A stretch of 15,362 bases of DNA from Clostridia bacterium (GTDB taxonomy: Bacteria > Bacillota > Clostridia > Christensenellales > Borkfalkiaceae): assembly GCA_029063275.1 (NCBI GenBank), contig JAIDOO010000371.1, forward strand, positions 1 through 15,362, in the 5' to 3' direction. Each line of letters opens with the position of its first letter. The first letter of the stretch is position 1. The notes under the pieces were generated by a model. The model searched no databases and was not told where the DNA came from. It saw only the letters and a program-made list of their open reading frames with translations. Below, piece by piece: positions 5,643-15,100 of this stretch. A program made the position numbers and the translations under genes.

Positions 5643-8600
5643 TCAGTCTATAACGGAAAGTTTGCCGAAAACGTATTCTGTTTTGTAATTTTTCGTAACG
5701 TCCCTGCCGTCCTCGTCAAAAATTCTTAAATTCGAAACGGTGTTAGGCGCTTCGCCGACGTCGGTTATCGCACCCGAAACCTTGACCTCTATCTTATGCC
5801 CCTCGGCAAGGGTACCGAACGAAATCCACCAACCGCTGTTTGTCAGCGGTTTGCCGTCGTATTCCTTTTCCGCCGTCTGCGTGCAAATTGTGAGCCGCCT
5901 GCCCGTAACGCAAATTCCCTCGCCGTCGCAGCCCGCAACGCTTTCATTGCTGAAAATAATATTGTAATTGGCGGTAACGTCGTAGCCGTAGGAGTTGTAC
6001 AGCCTAAGGGGCAGATTTTTCAACGATTCCCAGTCAAAGCCGTTTGCTTCGGTTACCACTATCGACGAGGGGTCGAATTCAATACGGAACCCAGCGGGCA
6101 AGCCCTCGGCGTACCAGTCGCCGCTTCCGAGCGAGTGTCCGCGTCCGTCGTATTCGCATTCGAGATAGTAAAGGTGAACCGTTATCAGCGAGCCCACGCC
6201 CACGACTGTAAGCTTACCCCTGCCCGACATCCATTTTACGCCCTTTAAAATAGGCTTGCCGTCGGGACCGTAGAGGGTTATATCCGTAACGTAGCTTCCA
6301 CCCGTACCGACGTAGGTCTGGCTTCCGCCGAACTGCGCTTTGTAGGTGAAGCCCTGCGCTAAAAGTTCGGCAAGCTTCCCTTCCTCAATGAGACGGTTTG
6401 CGACAAGGGGAGTTCCGTCGTATTCCTTGGTTACGTCGACAGGCGTAAGCGTACCCAAATCTATTTCGCCGTAAGAGCTGTCGTCCGTGCCCGTAACTTC
6501 GATTTGGACCCAGCCCTCGCCGTCTATATACACTTCTACCCATGCGTGCGCTTCGCCGGAGGTAATTTCAACCCAGTTGCCCGCAACCGTATTCCCTTTA
6601 TAACCTATCGTGTAGCGCGCGGGTATTCCCATCATTCTGTACAAAAGGGTAGCCGCGCTTGCGTAGTGGCGGCAAACGCCCTCTTTATAGTCGCGTAAAA
6701 AGCTTACAACCGCGTCGCGCTCTCCGTCAAGATTTGTATCGTAATTTAAATTGTAAGTAGCCGAGCCCTGAACGAATGCCGCGATTTTTGCAATCAGGTT
6801 GCCGTCCGATAAATCGAAGCCCTGTGCCGCGATTACCGTTTTGAGATACTGGGCGGTAGTGTTGGGCACTGCAAGATAGTTTTCGTAAACGAACTGTCTG
6901 TATAAAAGCTCCGTCTTTGAAAGCGCTTCGGAATTAAGCATAACGGCGCCCTCGGACAGGTAATCGTAGGGATAGTAATACAGCGAGTAAACCGCGCCTG
7001 TATCGCCCGAATACAATACGTCGCTTGACTGAATCCGGTAATTATAATTTCCCGCGGCGAGGTAGTAGGGCAGGTAATAATAATTTCCCGCAACGTCAAC
7101 CTGCATATATACGCCGCTTCTGCCCGCGCCTGCCAGAGCATAGCCCGTGAGATAGTTCATACCGCACGTCCCGTCCACCGTTTCCGTGTAGGGATTAGCG
7201 GGATTCCAGCCCTTGCCAGTGTAGTTTCCGTAGCTTTGCAGGCGCATATAGACCACGCCGCTTGCTTCCGAATAAACCTTCAGCGCTACTACGGACTGAC
7301 CGTCCGCGCCGCCTCCGCCGCCTATTCCGCCGCTCGTATCTATGTCGCCGTCTCCTCTTCCGCCCCAGTCGTTGCCCGTATCTATAACGGTGAGAGTTCC
7401 GAGCCGCTCAAAAAGTTTCAATCCCGAAGATACGTCCTTGCCATCGGGCGAGATTACAAATACCTCAATCGTATTATCCGACGAGCCGACTTCGGTCTGC
7501 GAACCCGTAACCAGGATAAAGTATTCGTATCCGTCTAAAAGCGTGCTTTCAACGGTGTAATCTCTGCAGGTCAACGGCGTACCATCATAGATCTTTGTCG
7601 CGCCCGAAGTAGTTACGTGCAACGAACCGAATTCGGTAACGTACATATTGCCGAAAACGGTCTCTGTCTCGTAGCCGTAAGTTACGTCTTTGCCCGCGTC
7701 GTCAACAACCTTGAAGCTGTCGACCGTGAAATAGTTGTAGCTTTCGCCGATTTCCGTAATCGAACCCGTGAAAGTAATTTCAAGCCCGGCAAGAGTGTGC
7801 CCTTGCACCAAACACTTCGAAACAAACGCGCTTGCGCTTTCTTCGGAAATTATTTCGTAATCTTCGCATATAAGCGGCGTGCCGTCGTAAACCTTTTCAA
7901 CCGTAGCCGACTGAATCAAAATTTTGCGTTGTACAATCTGCACCCGCTTCGAAAGCAGAGTAATCTCATAGTTTGCGGTGAGGTCTTTCCCCGTCCGGTC
8001 GCATACCCCGGCACTGCCCTCACCGAAATACAGGTTAGCTCCGCCAAGACCGTATTCGTCGCAAAGCGCCGTTACGTAAACGATTTCGCCGTCTAAAAGC
8101 GGGTAGTCCGATACACTGCGTAGATATTCCGAAGTTATCACCTCGTTTACGGGCGCGCCCGTAAAGTAAATTTCGTTCCTCTTGTAGGTAATAGTAACGG
8201 GGCGTTTTTTAACTTCGAGCGTGCCGAAGGTCAGATGCAAATCGTAATTTGCGGTAACGTCGTTTTCTCCGTCGAATACGCTTACAATTATGTCGTTTGC
8301 GGTTTTTCCGACGTAAGTGATCATAGCGCCGTCCGCATAGTCCAAAGTATGGCCGTCAACCAAGCCGTAAGTGCTGTCGGAATTCACTTCGGCGTAAAGG
8401 GCAGAGTGCTCCGAGCCGTCGTATACCCACTCGCCGTCGGCGGTGGTGAGATAAACATCGCGCTCAGTTACCGTCAAAGTGCCGTAAGTATATTCTATCT
8501 GATAATTCCGGGTAACGTCCCTTTCGTCCGAATATACCTTGACAGCGATTATATTTTCGTAGCTGTCAACGTTGCATATATAGTAGTGTTGATTGCACTC

Positions 8601-11600
8601 GATTGTATGCCCTTCCAAAAGTCCGTCATACTCGAACTCTTCATTATAATGCCACTCGCCGTCATAAACCCATTCGCCGTCGGCGGAGGTTACGGTGAGT
8701 TTTTTGCCCGTTACCGTCAACGTGCCGTTTATCGCGGTTATCGCATAGTTTGCGGTTACGTCGCCGCTTGCGGAGGTAATTTCAACGTTTTCGATAACGT
8801 TTGCCCCTTCGCCCGCGTCCGTCCGCGAGCCCGAAACGGTTGCCGTAAGCTTGTGGTCCTTTACAAGAGCGGGGTCGTATCGTGAGGTTATAGTATATTC
8901 GCCGCAGGTAAGCTCTTCGCCGTCGTATTCCTTTTCCGCACTGCCTGCGGTTACCGTAATCTGTCTTTTCTCTACGGTCAGAGTACCCCCTTCCAGAGTT
9001 ACCGAATAATTCGCGCTGACGTCTGATCCGCCCGACGTGATTCTAACGCTTTCGGGCACTATCAGGTTCTCGCCTTTGCCCGCGTCCGTAAGGCTTCCCG
9101 AAGTCTGCGCCGTAAGCTTATGTCCCGATAAAAGCGGTGTTGTCGAAACGACCGAGTACAGCTCGCAGGTCAAAGGGTCGCCGTCGTATACCTTTGAGGC
9201 GTTGCCCGCCTTAACTATAATTTCGCGTGGTATTACTTTTAAAACGCCGTCCGCCAAAGTGATGGTATAATTTTTAGTTGCGTCCGAGCCGGTTCTGTCG
9301 GCTATGAATACCGTGCCCGACACAATGCGGTTTGCGCTTTCGCCGACGTTAATCTGCGAGCCTGTGGTACGCGCGGTAACCGTATGTCCCAAAACGAGGT
9401 TGTCGCCGCCGACCGTTCCGCATACAAGAGGCGTGCCGTCGTACTGCTTTTCCGAACTGCCCGCAGTAATTGTTACCGGTCTGGGGGTAACTTTCAAAGT
9501 GCCGTACTCGTATGTAATATCGTAATTTGCCGTAGTATCCTTGCTTCCTTCGGTTATCTGTACGGTAATTACGTTCTTTGTCGTTCCTACGTTTGTTATT
9601 GCGCTTTGGGTAACAATCTGCGCCGCCTGACCCACGGCAAGCCCCATTCCCTTTTCTTCCGAAATTTCCAAAGCCGTTCTTCTGTGCGCGTTGCCGTCGT
9701 ATACCCACTCGCCGCCGAGCGATATTACCGTAACGGGCCGTTTTGTAACCGTGAGGCTTCCCTCGATAACGGTTACAGCGTAATTTTCGGTAACCTCGCC
9801 GTCCGAGGACAAAATTCTTACCTGCACGGTGTTTTTGCCCGTGCCGACGTCGGTCTGCGCGCCCGTAAAGGTTATCTCTTCGTAATGGTCGCTTACAAAC
9901 GCCGGCGAAAGGGTCGACGTTAAGCCGTACCTTTCGGCGGTCAGCGCCGTACCGTCGTATACCTTTGTGCCTCCCCCCGTAGTAACCGTTACAGGTCTGG
10001 GTTTAACCGTCAGCGTGCCGTTGTCGTACGTTATACCGTAGTTGGAAGTTACGTCCTTTGCACCCGAGAAAATTTTTATAATTAAAACGTTTTCCTCATT
10101 GCCCGCACCGCAAATATCCGTACGGCTCTGCAACACTGCCGTATGTCCCGCAACGAGCGCGAAGTCTGCCGCCGAACCTATTTTATAACCCGAGTCGTAG
10201 TGGGTATTGCCGTCGTAAATCCATTCGTGGTCGGCAGTAATCACCGTTATGGGTCTGGGCAGAACTTTAAGCGTGCCCTCCGAAAGAGTTATGTCGTAGT
10301 TTGAGGTTACGTCCTTTCCGTCCGCACCGCGTATTACCACGGTGCCCTCCGTTATGACGTTTGCATATTCGCCCGCGTCCGTACCCGTGCCCGACACCTT
10401 TGCCTCTGCCCTGTGCCCCGTTACGAGGTTATCCGCCGAAACGGTGTTGCAGGCGAGCGCGGTGCCGTCGTACACCTTTTCCGCGCTGTCGGCCGTTACC
10501 GTTACCGCCCTTGCGGTAATTTCCAGGGTGCCCCAATGATAGCTGATACTGTAATTTTCGGTTACCTCGGTCGTACCGTTGAATATTTTAACTTCTATTT
10601 CGTTGTCGCAGGTACCCACGTCGGTTATCGTCGACAGGGACGTCGGGGTTATCGTATGCATTTCCGCAAGCCCCACCTGCGTGTAACCGTTCCAGCCGTG
10701 CGCCGAGCCGTCGTATACCCAACCATAATCGTCCGAGTATATTTCGAGCGCCGCCGCAGTTACCCTGAGCGTGCCGCAATTTACCGTAACCGAATAGTTT
10801 GCGGTAACGTCCTTCGTACCGTCGAGTACGCGGATATCGCCGAGGTTTTCCGCCGTGCCCACGTCGGTTATAAGCGTGAGGTTATAAGCCGTAGACGAGT
10901 GCCCGTCAACGAGCGAGCCCGCCGTTACGTCGTGTCCGTTCCAGCTGTAAGCGACACCGCCGTAAACCCAGCTTTTATCCTGCATAGTTACTGTGATTTT
11001 TCTGGGCGATATTTTAAGTACGCCCGCTTCGAGCGTTATTTCGTAATTGGAAGTAAGGTCGCCGCCTTGACCTATAACCGTAAAACCGAGCGTATTCTCG
11101 CGCTCGCCCGCGTCGGTTATACCAACGTACGAGGACACGCTGAGCGTATGCCCCGAAAGCAATCTGCCGTCATCGGTAAAATCAAGACAGGTCATCTCTT
11201 CGCCGTCGTATTCCTTTTCGGCGTCCGCGCTCGCAACCGTGATTTTGCGCTTATTTACGGTAAGCGTACCTACTGTTTTCGAAAGCTCGTATCTGTCCGT
11301 AACGTCGGCGTTGTTTTCGTTGTAAATTCTGACTTCGCCCACGATTTCGTTTTTAGCGCTGCCCGCATTCGTAAGACTGCCCTTGCAACCCTCCAGACGG
11401 ATTTTGTCGCCGAAAGCAAGCGAGCAGTTTTTCAACTCGTAACCGTCTGCGGTCAGTGAGGTGCCGTCGTATTCCTTTTCCGCGCTTGCCGCCGCAACGG
11501 TCAGCGTGCGCTTGCCTATTGAAATTTCGCTTTTGACGGTGGTTATTATGTAAGAAGAGGTTACGTCCGCGCCGTTTTTGTCGGTTATGACAACACTGTC

Positions 11601-12119
11601 TTTATCGGGCAAAACCTCGGTGGTTTCGGCATACTTGTCGTCGTATGTAAACACCGAACAGGTAATACTGTCGTCAAAGGAAAGGTCGGCTACAAGGTCG
11701 GGGTTGTCGCCGTAGACAGTATAATCCTCCGCGCGTACCTCTATAGACTTGGGAAGAATGGTAAAGGCGTTCACCTTACCGTATCTGGGCTGACCCGTTA
11801 CGCTCTTCGAGCAAGGGCGCACCTTGTAACTGCCCGCGCGGACGGGCTCTACCTGACTCCATTCTTCGCCGTCTGCTTCCGCGTATTCATACACGACGCT
11901 TCCCATTACCGCTTTGGCGCGGAAGCCGAGCGCTTCGCCGTAGACAATAGTCTGTGGACAAGCCGAAACCTCGTACACGATACCGCGCACGCATAACAGC
12001 GTGGTAATCAGCGCAACGACTATTACGCATGCCGATATTATCAGCACGCGGAAGCGTTTTAATACGCTTAAAACGCCTGCAAGCTTTATCATTTTTTTAC
12101 GGTAATCTGCGTATTGCAT
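5643..12119 (-). CDS. Giant membrane-anchored MBG/YDG-repeat protein with transglutaminase-like domain
   Basis: This 2158-residue protein is predicted to lie outside the cell, held by one N-terminal membrane helix (residues 25-43, preceded by Lys/Arg). Two divergent Ig-like units follow (about 52-210), then about 16 repeats of 80-100 residues (211-1580). Each has a YDG motif near its start, GH, a D(A/V)G or similar turn, DVTxNY and GTLxV near its end. A Gly-rich linker (1581-1620) precedes a region resembling the extracytoplasmic part of TgpA-like proteins (VYMRLQSYGNYTGKGW) and a transglutaminase core. The core has C1816 in EGVCRHYASAATLLYR, H1858 in EAHAWVEVY and, where Asp is usual, E1874 in GWVQIEVT. 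Three more repeats end the protein. There is no LPxTG or other wall anchor. The ATG has AGGAGG five bases upstream. Its downstream neighbour tsaE is 12 bases away. The role could be cross-linking, amide hydrolysis or purely structural; the substrate is unknown. Confidence 0.88.
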   Translation of the reverse strand: MQYADYRKKMIKLAGVLSVLKRFRVLIISACVIVVALITTLLCVRGIVYEVSACPQTIVYGEALGFRAKAVMGSVVYEYAEADGEEWSQVEPVRAGSYKVRPCSKSVTGQPRYGKVNAFTILPKSIEVRAEDYTVYGDNPDLVADLSFDDSITCSVFTYDDKYAETTEVLPDKDSVVITDKNGADVTSSYIITTVKSEISIGKRTLTVAAASAEKEYDGTSLTADGYELKNCSLAFGDKIRLEGCKGSLTNAGSAKNEIVGEVRIYNENNADVTDRYELSKTVGTLTVNKRKITVASADAEKEYDGEEMTCLDFTDDGRLLSGHTLSVSSYVGITDAGERENTLGFTVIGQGGDLTSNYEITLEAGVLKISPRKITVTMQDKSWVYGGVAYSWNGHDVTAGSLVDGHSSTAYNLTLITDVGTAENLGDIRVLDGTKDVTANYSVTVNCGTLRVTAAALEIYSDDYGWVYDGSAHGWNGYTQVGLAEMHTITPTSLSTITDVGTCDNEIEVKIFNGTTEVTENYSISYHWGTLEITARAVTVTADSAEKVYDGTALACNTVSADNLVTGHRAEAKVSGTGTDAGEYANVITEGTVVIRGADGKDVTSNYDITLSEGTLKVLPRPITVITADHEWIYDGNTHYDSGYKIGSAADFALVAGHTAVLQSRTDICGAGNEENVLIIKIFSGAKDVTSNYGITYDNGTLTVKPRPVTVTTGGGTKVYDGTALTAERYGLTSTLSPAFVSDHYEEITFTGAQTDVGTGKNTVQVRILSSDGEVTENYAVTVIEGSLTVTKRPVTVISLGGEWVYDGNAHRRTALEISEEKGMGLAVGQAAQIVTQSAITNVGTTKNVITVQITEGSKDTTANYDITYEYGTLKVTPRPVTITAGSSEKQYDGTPLVCGTVGGDNLVLGHTVTARTTGSQINVGESANRIVSGTVFIADRTGSDATKNYTITLADGVLKVIPREIIVKAGNASKVYDGDPLTCELYSVVSTTPLLSGHKLTAQTSGSLTDAGKGENLIVPESVRITSGGSDVSANYSVTLEGGTLTVEKRQITVTAGSAEKEYDGEELTCGEYTITSRYDPALVKDHKLTATVSGSRTDAGEGANVIENVEITSASGDVTANYAITAINGTLTVTGKKLTVTSADGEWVYDGEWHYNEEFEYDGLLEGHTIECNQHYYICNVDSYENIIAVKVYSDERDVTRNYQIEYTYGTLTVTERDVYLTTADGEWVYDGSEHSALYAEVNSDSTYGLVDGHTLDYADGAMITYVGKTANDIIVSVFDGENDVTANYDLHLTFGTLEVKKRPVTITYKRNEIYFTGAPVNEVITSEYLRSVSDYPLLDGEIVYVTALCDEYGLGGANLYFGEGSAGVCDRTGKDLTANYEITLLSKRVQIVQRKILIQSATVEKVYDGTPLICEDYEIISEESASAFVSKCLVQGHTLAGLEITFTGSITEIGESYNYFTVDSFKVVDDAGKDVTYGYETETVFGNMYVTEFGSLHVTTSGATKIYDGTPLTCRDYTVESTLLDGYEYFILVTGSQTEVGSSDNTIEVFVISPDGKDVSSGLKLFERLGTLTVIDTGNDWGGRGDGDIDTSGGIGGGGGADGQSVVALKVYSEASGVVYMRLQSYGNYTGKGWNPANPYTETVDGTCGMNYLTGYALAGAGRSGVYMQVDVAGNYYYLPYYLAAGNYNYRIQSSDVLYSGDTGAVYSLYYYPYDYLSEGAVMLNSEALSKTELLYRQFVYENYLAVPNTTAQYLKTVIAAQGFDLSDGNLIAKIAAFVQGSATYNLNYDTNLDGERDAVVSFLRDYKEGVCRHYASAATLLYRMMGIPARYTIGYKGNTVAGNWVEITSGEAHAWVEVYIDGEGWVQIEVTGTDDSSYGEIDLGTLTPVDVTKEYDGTPLVANRLIEEGKLAELLAQGFTYKAQFGGSQTYVGTGGSYVTDITLYGPDGKPILKGVKWMSGRGKLTVVGVGSLITVHLYYLECEYDGRGHSLGSGDWYAEGLPAGFRIEFDPSSIVVTEANGFDWESLKNLPLRLYNSYGYDVTANYNIIFSNESVAGCDGEGICVTGRRLTICTQTAEKEYDGKPLTNSGWWISFGTLAEGHKIEVKVSGAITDVGEAPNTVSNLRIFDEDGRDVTKNYKTEYVFGKLSVID
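5646..6488 (-). repeat. Three C-terminal MBG/YDG repeats of the 2158-residue protein
   Basis: These bases encode residues 1878-2158, after the transglutaminase core. The first unit contains TKEYDGTPL, the second ECEYDGRGH followed later by DVTANYNI, and the third AEKEYDGKPL, DVTKNYKT and FGKLSVID. The first two are divergent and longer than the canonical unit. The third is typical. Confidence 0.8.
6489..7379 (-). other. Transglutaminase-like domain region of the 2158-residue protein
   Basis: Residues 1581-1877. A Gly/Asp-rich linker leads into a Tyr-rich module and the Cys-His core. The Cys codon is at 6672-6674 and the His codon at 6546-6548. The closest relative in this window is the same region of the neighbouring 1045-residue protein, with long shared runs such as YASAATLLYR and GIPARYTIGY. 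Confidence 0.85.
7380..11489 (-). repeat. Array of about 16 tandem MBG/YDG Ig-like repeats
   Basis: Residues 211-1580 are a continuous array of units averaging about 86 residues. Two sequence classes alternate irregularly: a class opening with (A/S)xEK-x-YDG and a class opening with a Trp, as in GEWVYDG followed by H. One unit (about residues 1310-1400, with EIYFTGAP in place of YDG) is degenerate. An identical 18-base word occurs at 8919-8936, 11202-11219 and 11463-11480, and again in the C-terminal group at 5853-5870. Confidence 0.88.
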
Positions 12120-12124
12120 TGCGC

Positions 12125-12130
12125 CCTCCT
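12125..12130 (-). promoter_or_regulatory. Shine-Dalgarno sequence of the 2158-residue protein gene
   Basis: A full AGGAGG lies five bases before the ATG at 12119, inside the 17-base spacer between the two giant genes. It supports that start and predicts efficient initiation. Confidence 0.85.
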
Positions 12131-12137
12131 TTGATTT

Positions 12138-15100
12138 TTAATCAGGGTACACGGTCAAAAGACCGTTAATAGTTGTTATTTTATAATTCGCCGTTACGTC
12201 GTTTCCGCTTGCGTCAACGATTTTAACGCTTTGGATTTTATTTTCCGCGGTGCCCGCCTTACCGTTGTTACTGCCGGATACCACGACATCGGCGCGGTGT
12301 CCAACCGCAAGAGCCCCGCTTGAAAGCCCGTATTCGTTACAGGTCAAAGGCGTGCCGTCGTACATCTTTTCCGCACTGCCTGCGGTAACCGTAATTTCGC
12401 GCGCGGAAACCGACAAAAGCCCGTAGGACGAGTTTATTTTGTATTTATAGGTTACGTCCCCGCCGTTTGCGTCTACAATCTTGATTTCGTAGGAATTAAT
12501 GCTTACTCCTACCTCAGTCCTTGACGCCGTGGTGTAAAAGTATTCTAACCTGTGCCCCTCGGCAAGATGTCCGATTGCTATTTCACACACTGCCGACGAT
12601 ACAGCCGAGCCGTCGTATACCTTTTCGGCACTGCCCGTAGAAATGGTGATTTCGTACTGGTAAACCTGCAAAACACCTTCCTTGAAACTGATTTTAAACT
12701 CTTCGGTAACGTCCTTGCCTTGGGGGTCGTACAGCGTAAACGAATTGACCTTAACGGAATATTTACCGGGCGATTTGAACCCGCCCGAAACGTCTGCCCG
12801 GTAGGTGTACCCGAACAGGGTAAGCGCGCTGAGCCCCTGCAATGCGCCCGAATGTGAAAATATCGTTCTGCCGTCGTACTTGTAGTACTCGGTAACGGGC
12901 TTTACGGTGAAGTCGTGTTGCCCTTCATCGCTTCCGTTGCCGTTCCCACCGCCGTTTGTGTTTCCGCTTCCGTTGCCGTTACCTCCGAACACTCCGCCTG
13001 CGGAGCTTCCGCCCGTAACCTCTATCTGAACCCAACCGGCGTTATCGAGATAAATTTCAACCCAGGCGTGAGCGTTATCGGTAGTAACCTCCACCCACTC
13101 GTCCGCAACGGTATCCGCAACGTAGCCTATGGTATAGCGCGCGGGTATTCCGAGCTGTCTGTATAAAAGGGTCGCCGCGCTTGCATAGTGCTGGCATATT
13201 CCCTCTTTATAATCCCTTAAAAACGCAAGCACTATATCGCTTTCGTTATCCAATGCGCGGTCGTATCCGAGATTATATTCCGCCGCGCCGCGTACATAAG
13301 CCGCAATTTTTGCGATTAAACCCGTATCGGTGCTCTTCCAGCCCTGTGCGCTTATCACGCTTTGAAGATATGCTTTGGTGGTCTGCGGAACCGCCGTGTA
13401 ATTTGCGTGTACGAAAGCATTGTAATCGTTTATTTCGAGTCCGCTGAGCGTTGAAATCTGCGGCGCGGAAAGATAATCGTAAGCGTAATATCCTAAAGAG
13501 TAGTTAGACGAGCTTCCCCTGTTGTAAACGTCGCTTGTCTGCACGTCGTAATTGCCCGCCACGGTCATATAGTAGGGCAGATAATAGCCCGTGCCGTAGA
13601 CCGCTATGCTTATATTTTCGGTAGAATAGCCCGAGCTTTCGAGAGCGTAGCCTGTAAGATAGTTGAAGCTGTAACCCAAATAAGTCTTGCTATACTCGGT
13701 TGCCTCCGACCATTTTGAGCCGTTGTAGTCGCCGAAGCTTTTAAGCCGCAGATAAACCAGTCCGCCATTCGAAGTCTTTACTCCAAGCGCGGTAGAGGAT
13801 TCGCCGTCGCCGCCCGTGTTCGAGCCTCCGCTGATATTTCCGCTCTCGTCAAGGTCGCCGGAGTTCGGACCCGAGCCCCCGCCCTTGACTATAAGAAGCC
13901 CTTCATCCAACGTTATATCGTAGTTGGCTGTAAGGTCGTTGCCTTTTGTATCCCAGAATATAACCTGCGCGATAGTGTTGTCGCGCTGACCGGGCTCGGT
14001 GATAGTGCCCGAAATTATTACCTCCGCCCACTGACCGGTAACGGCTCCGTAGTGTGAAGTAAATTTCCATTCGTTGCAGGTAAGAGGTTTGCCGTCGTAC
14101 TCCTTCGAAGCTGAACCGCTCTGCACCGTAACGGGTCTGGGAAGCACGACGAGCGTGCCTATGGAATAATTTATTTCGTAGTTGCCGGTTACGTCCTCGC
14201 CCTTCCCGTTGACGATGACTATCTGTGTGATTTCATTCGGCGAGGAGCCTGCGCCCGTCTGCGAGGCAGGCATAATCAACTGCGTTATTTTGTGCCCCTC
14301 GATTAAAGGCGTGCCCTCGTACAGCGTCCATACGGGGTTTGTAAGCGGGGTGCCGTCGTACACCTTTTCGCTTGAAGCCGTGCTGATCGTTATGCCGAAA
14401 CCTCGGACGGTAAGCGTGCCCGAGTCTATCACCGCCAGATAATTGTATGTAATATCCGTGCCGTTTGCCGCCGCTATTTTTATCTCTACAGAGTTTTCGA
14501 CTTCGCCGACCTCGGTAATAATGCCGACGACTTTCATCGAAACAAGCTTATGCCCGTCCAGAATTTCACCGCTCACCCATTGAAAATCTTCGGGGTCGGA
14601 ATACAGTGGCTCGCCGTCATAGGTCTTTGAAAGCGTGGGGGTTATAAAGTGAAGCTCTATGGGATTGACCTTTAAAACACCCTCGTCGTAAGTTATAGAG
14701 TAGTTTGAAGTAACGTCCGTTTCGCCGTCGTAAATTTCCGCTTCGGCGGAATTGTCAACCTCGCCCGCGTCGGTTATCGAGGCGGACATAGAAACCGAAA
14801 TTTCGTGTCCCTTTACAAGACTGCCCTTGGTAATTTCCCATTCTCCGCAGGACAGCTCTTCGCCGTCGTAGGTTTTTTCAACGCCGGTTGTGGTTATCGT
14901 CAAAGGACGCGTCAGCACGGTAAGAGTGCCCGGGCGGTACTCTATATCGTAATTGGAAGTTACGTCCGCGCCGTTTGAATCGAATACGGTTACCGATAAA
15001 TAATTGATACTGCTTCCCGCTTCACGCTGACCGCCCGTAACTTCCGCTTCGACGGTATGCCCGTTTGAAAGTTTGCCGCTTATAATCTGCCAGCCGCCGT

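Noticed and set aside
5643..5700. A sortase or other wall-anchor signal at the C-termini of the two giant proteins
   Set aside because: Both end in a repeat strand (FGKLSVID and GLLTVYPD) with no LPxTG-like motif, hydrophobic segment or basic tail.
10413..11459. A long plus-strand open frame (348 codons) opposite the repeat array, and similar ones at 8235-8885 and 9384-9923
   Set aside because: They lie wholly antisense to the recognised repeat protein, lack family motifs and ribosome binding sites, and are explained by codon bias in the repeated units leaving few stops on the opposite strand.
7380..11489. Regularly recurring short DNA words that could suggest a CRISPR array
   Set aside because: The period is about 250 bases, the units are diverged and in one continuous reading frame, and they encode Ig-like domains. 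There are no identical direct repeats with unique spacers of equal length.
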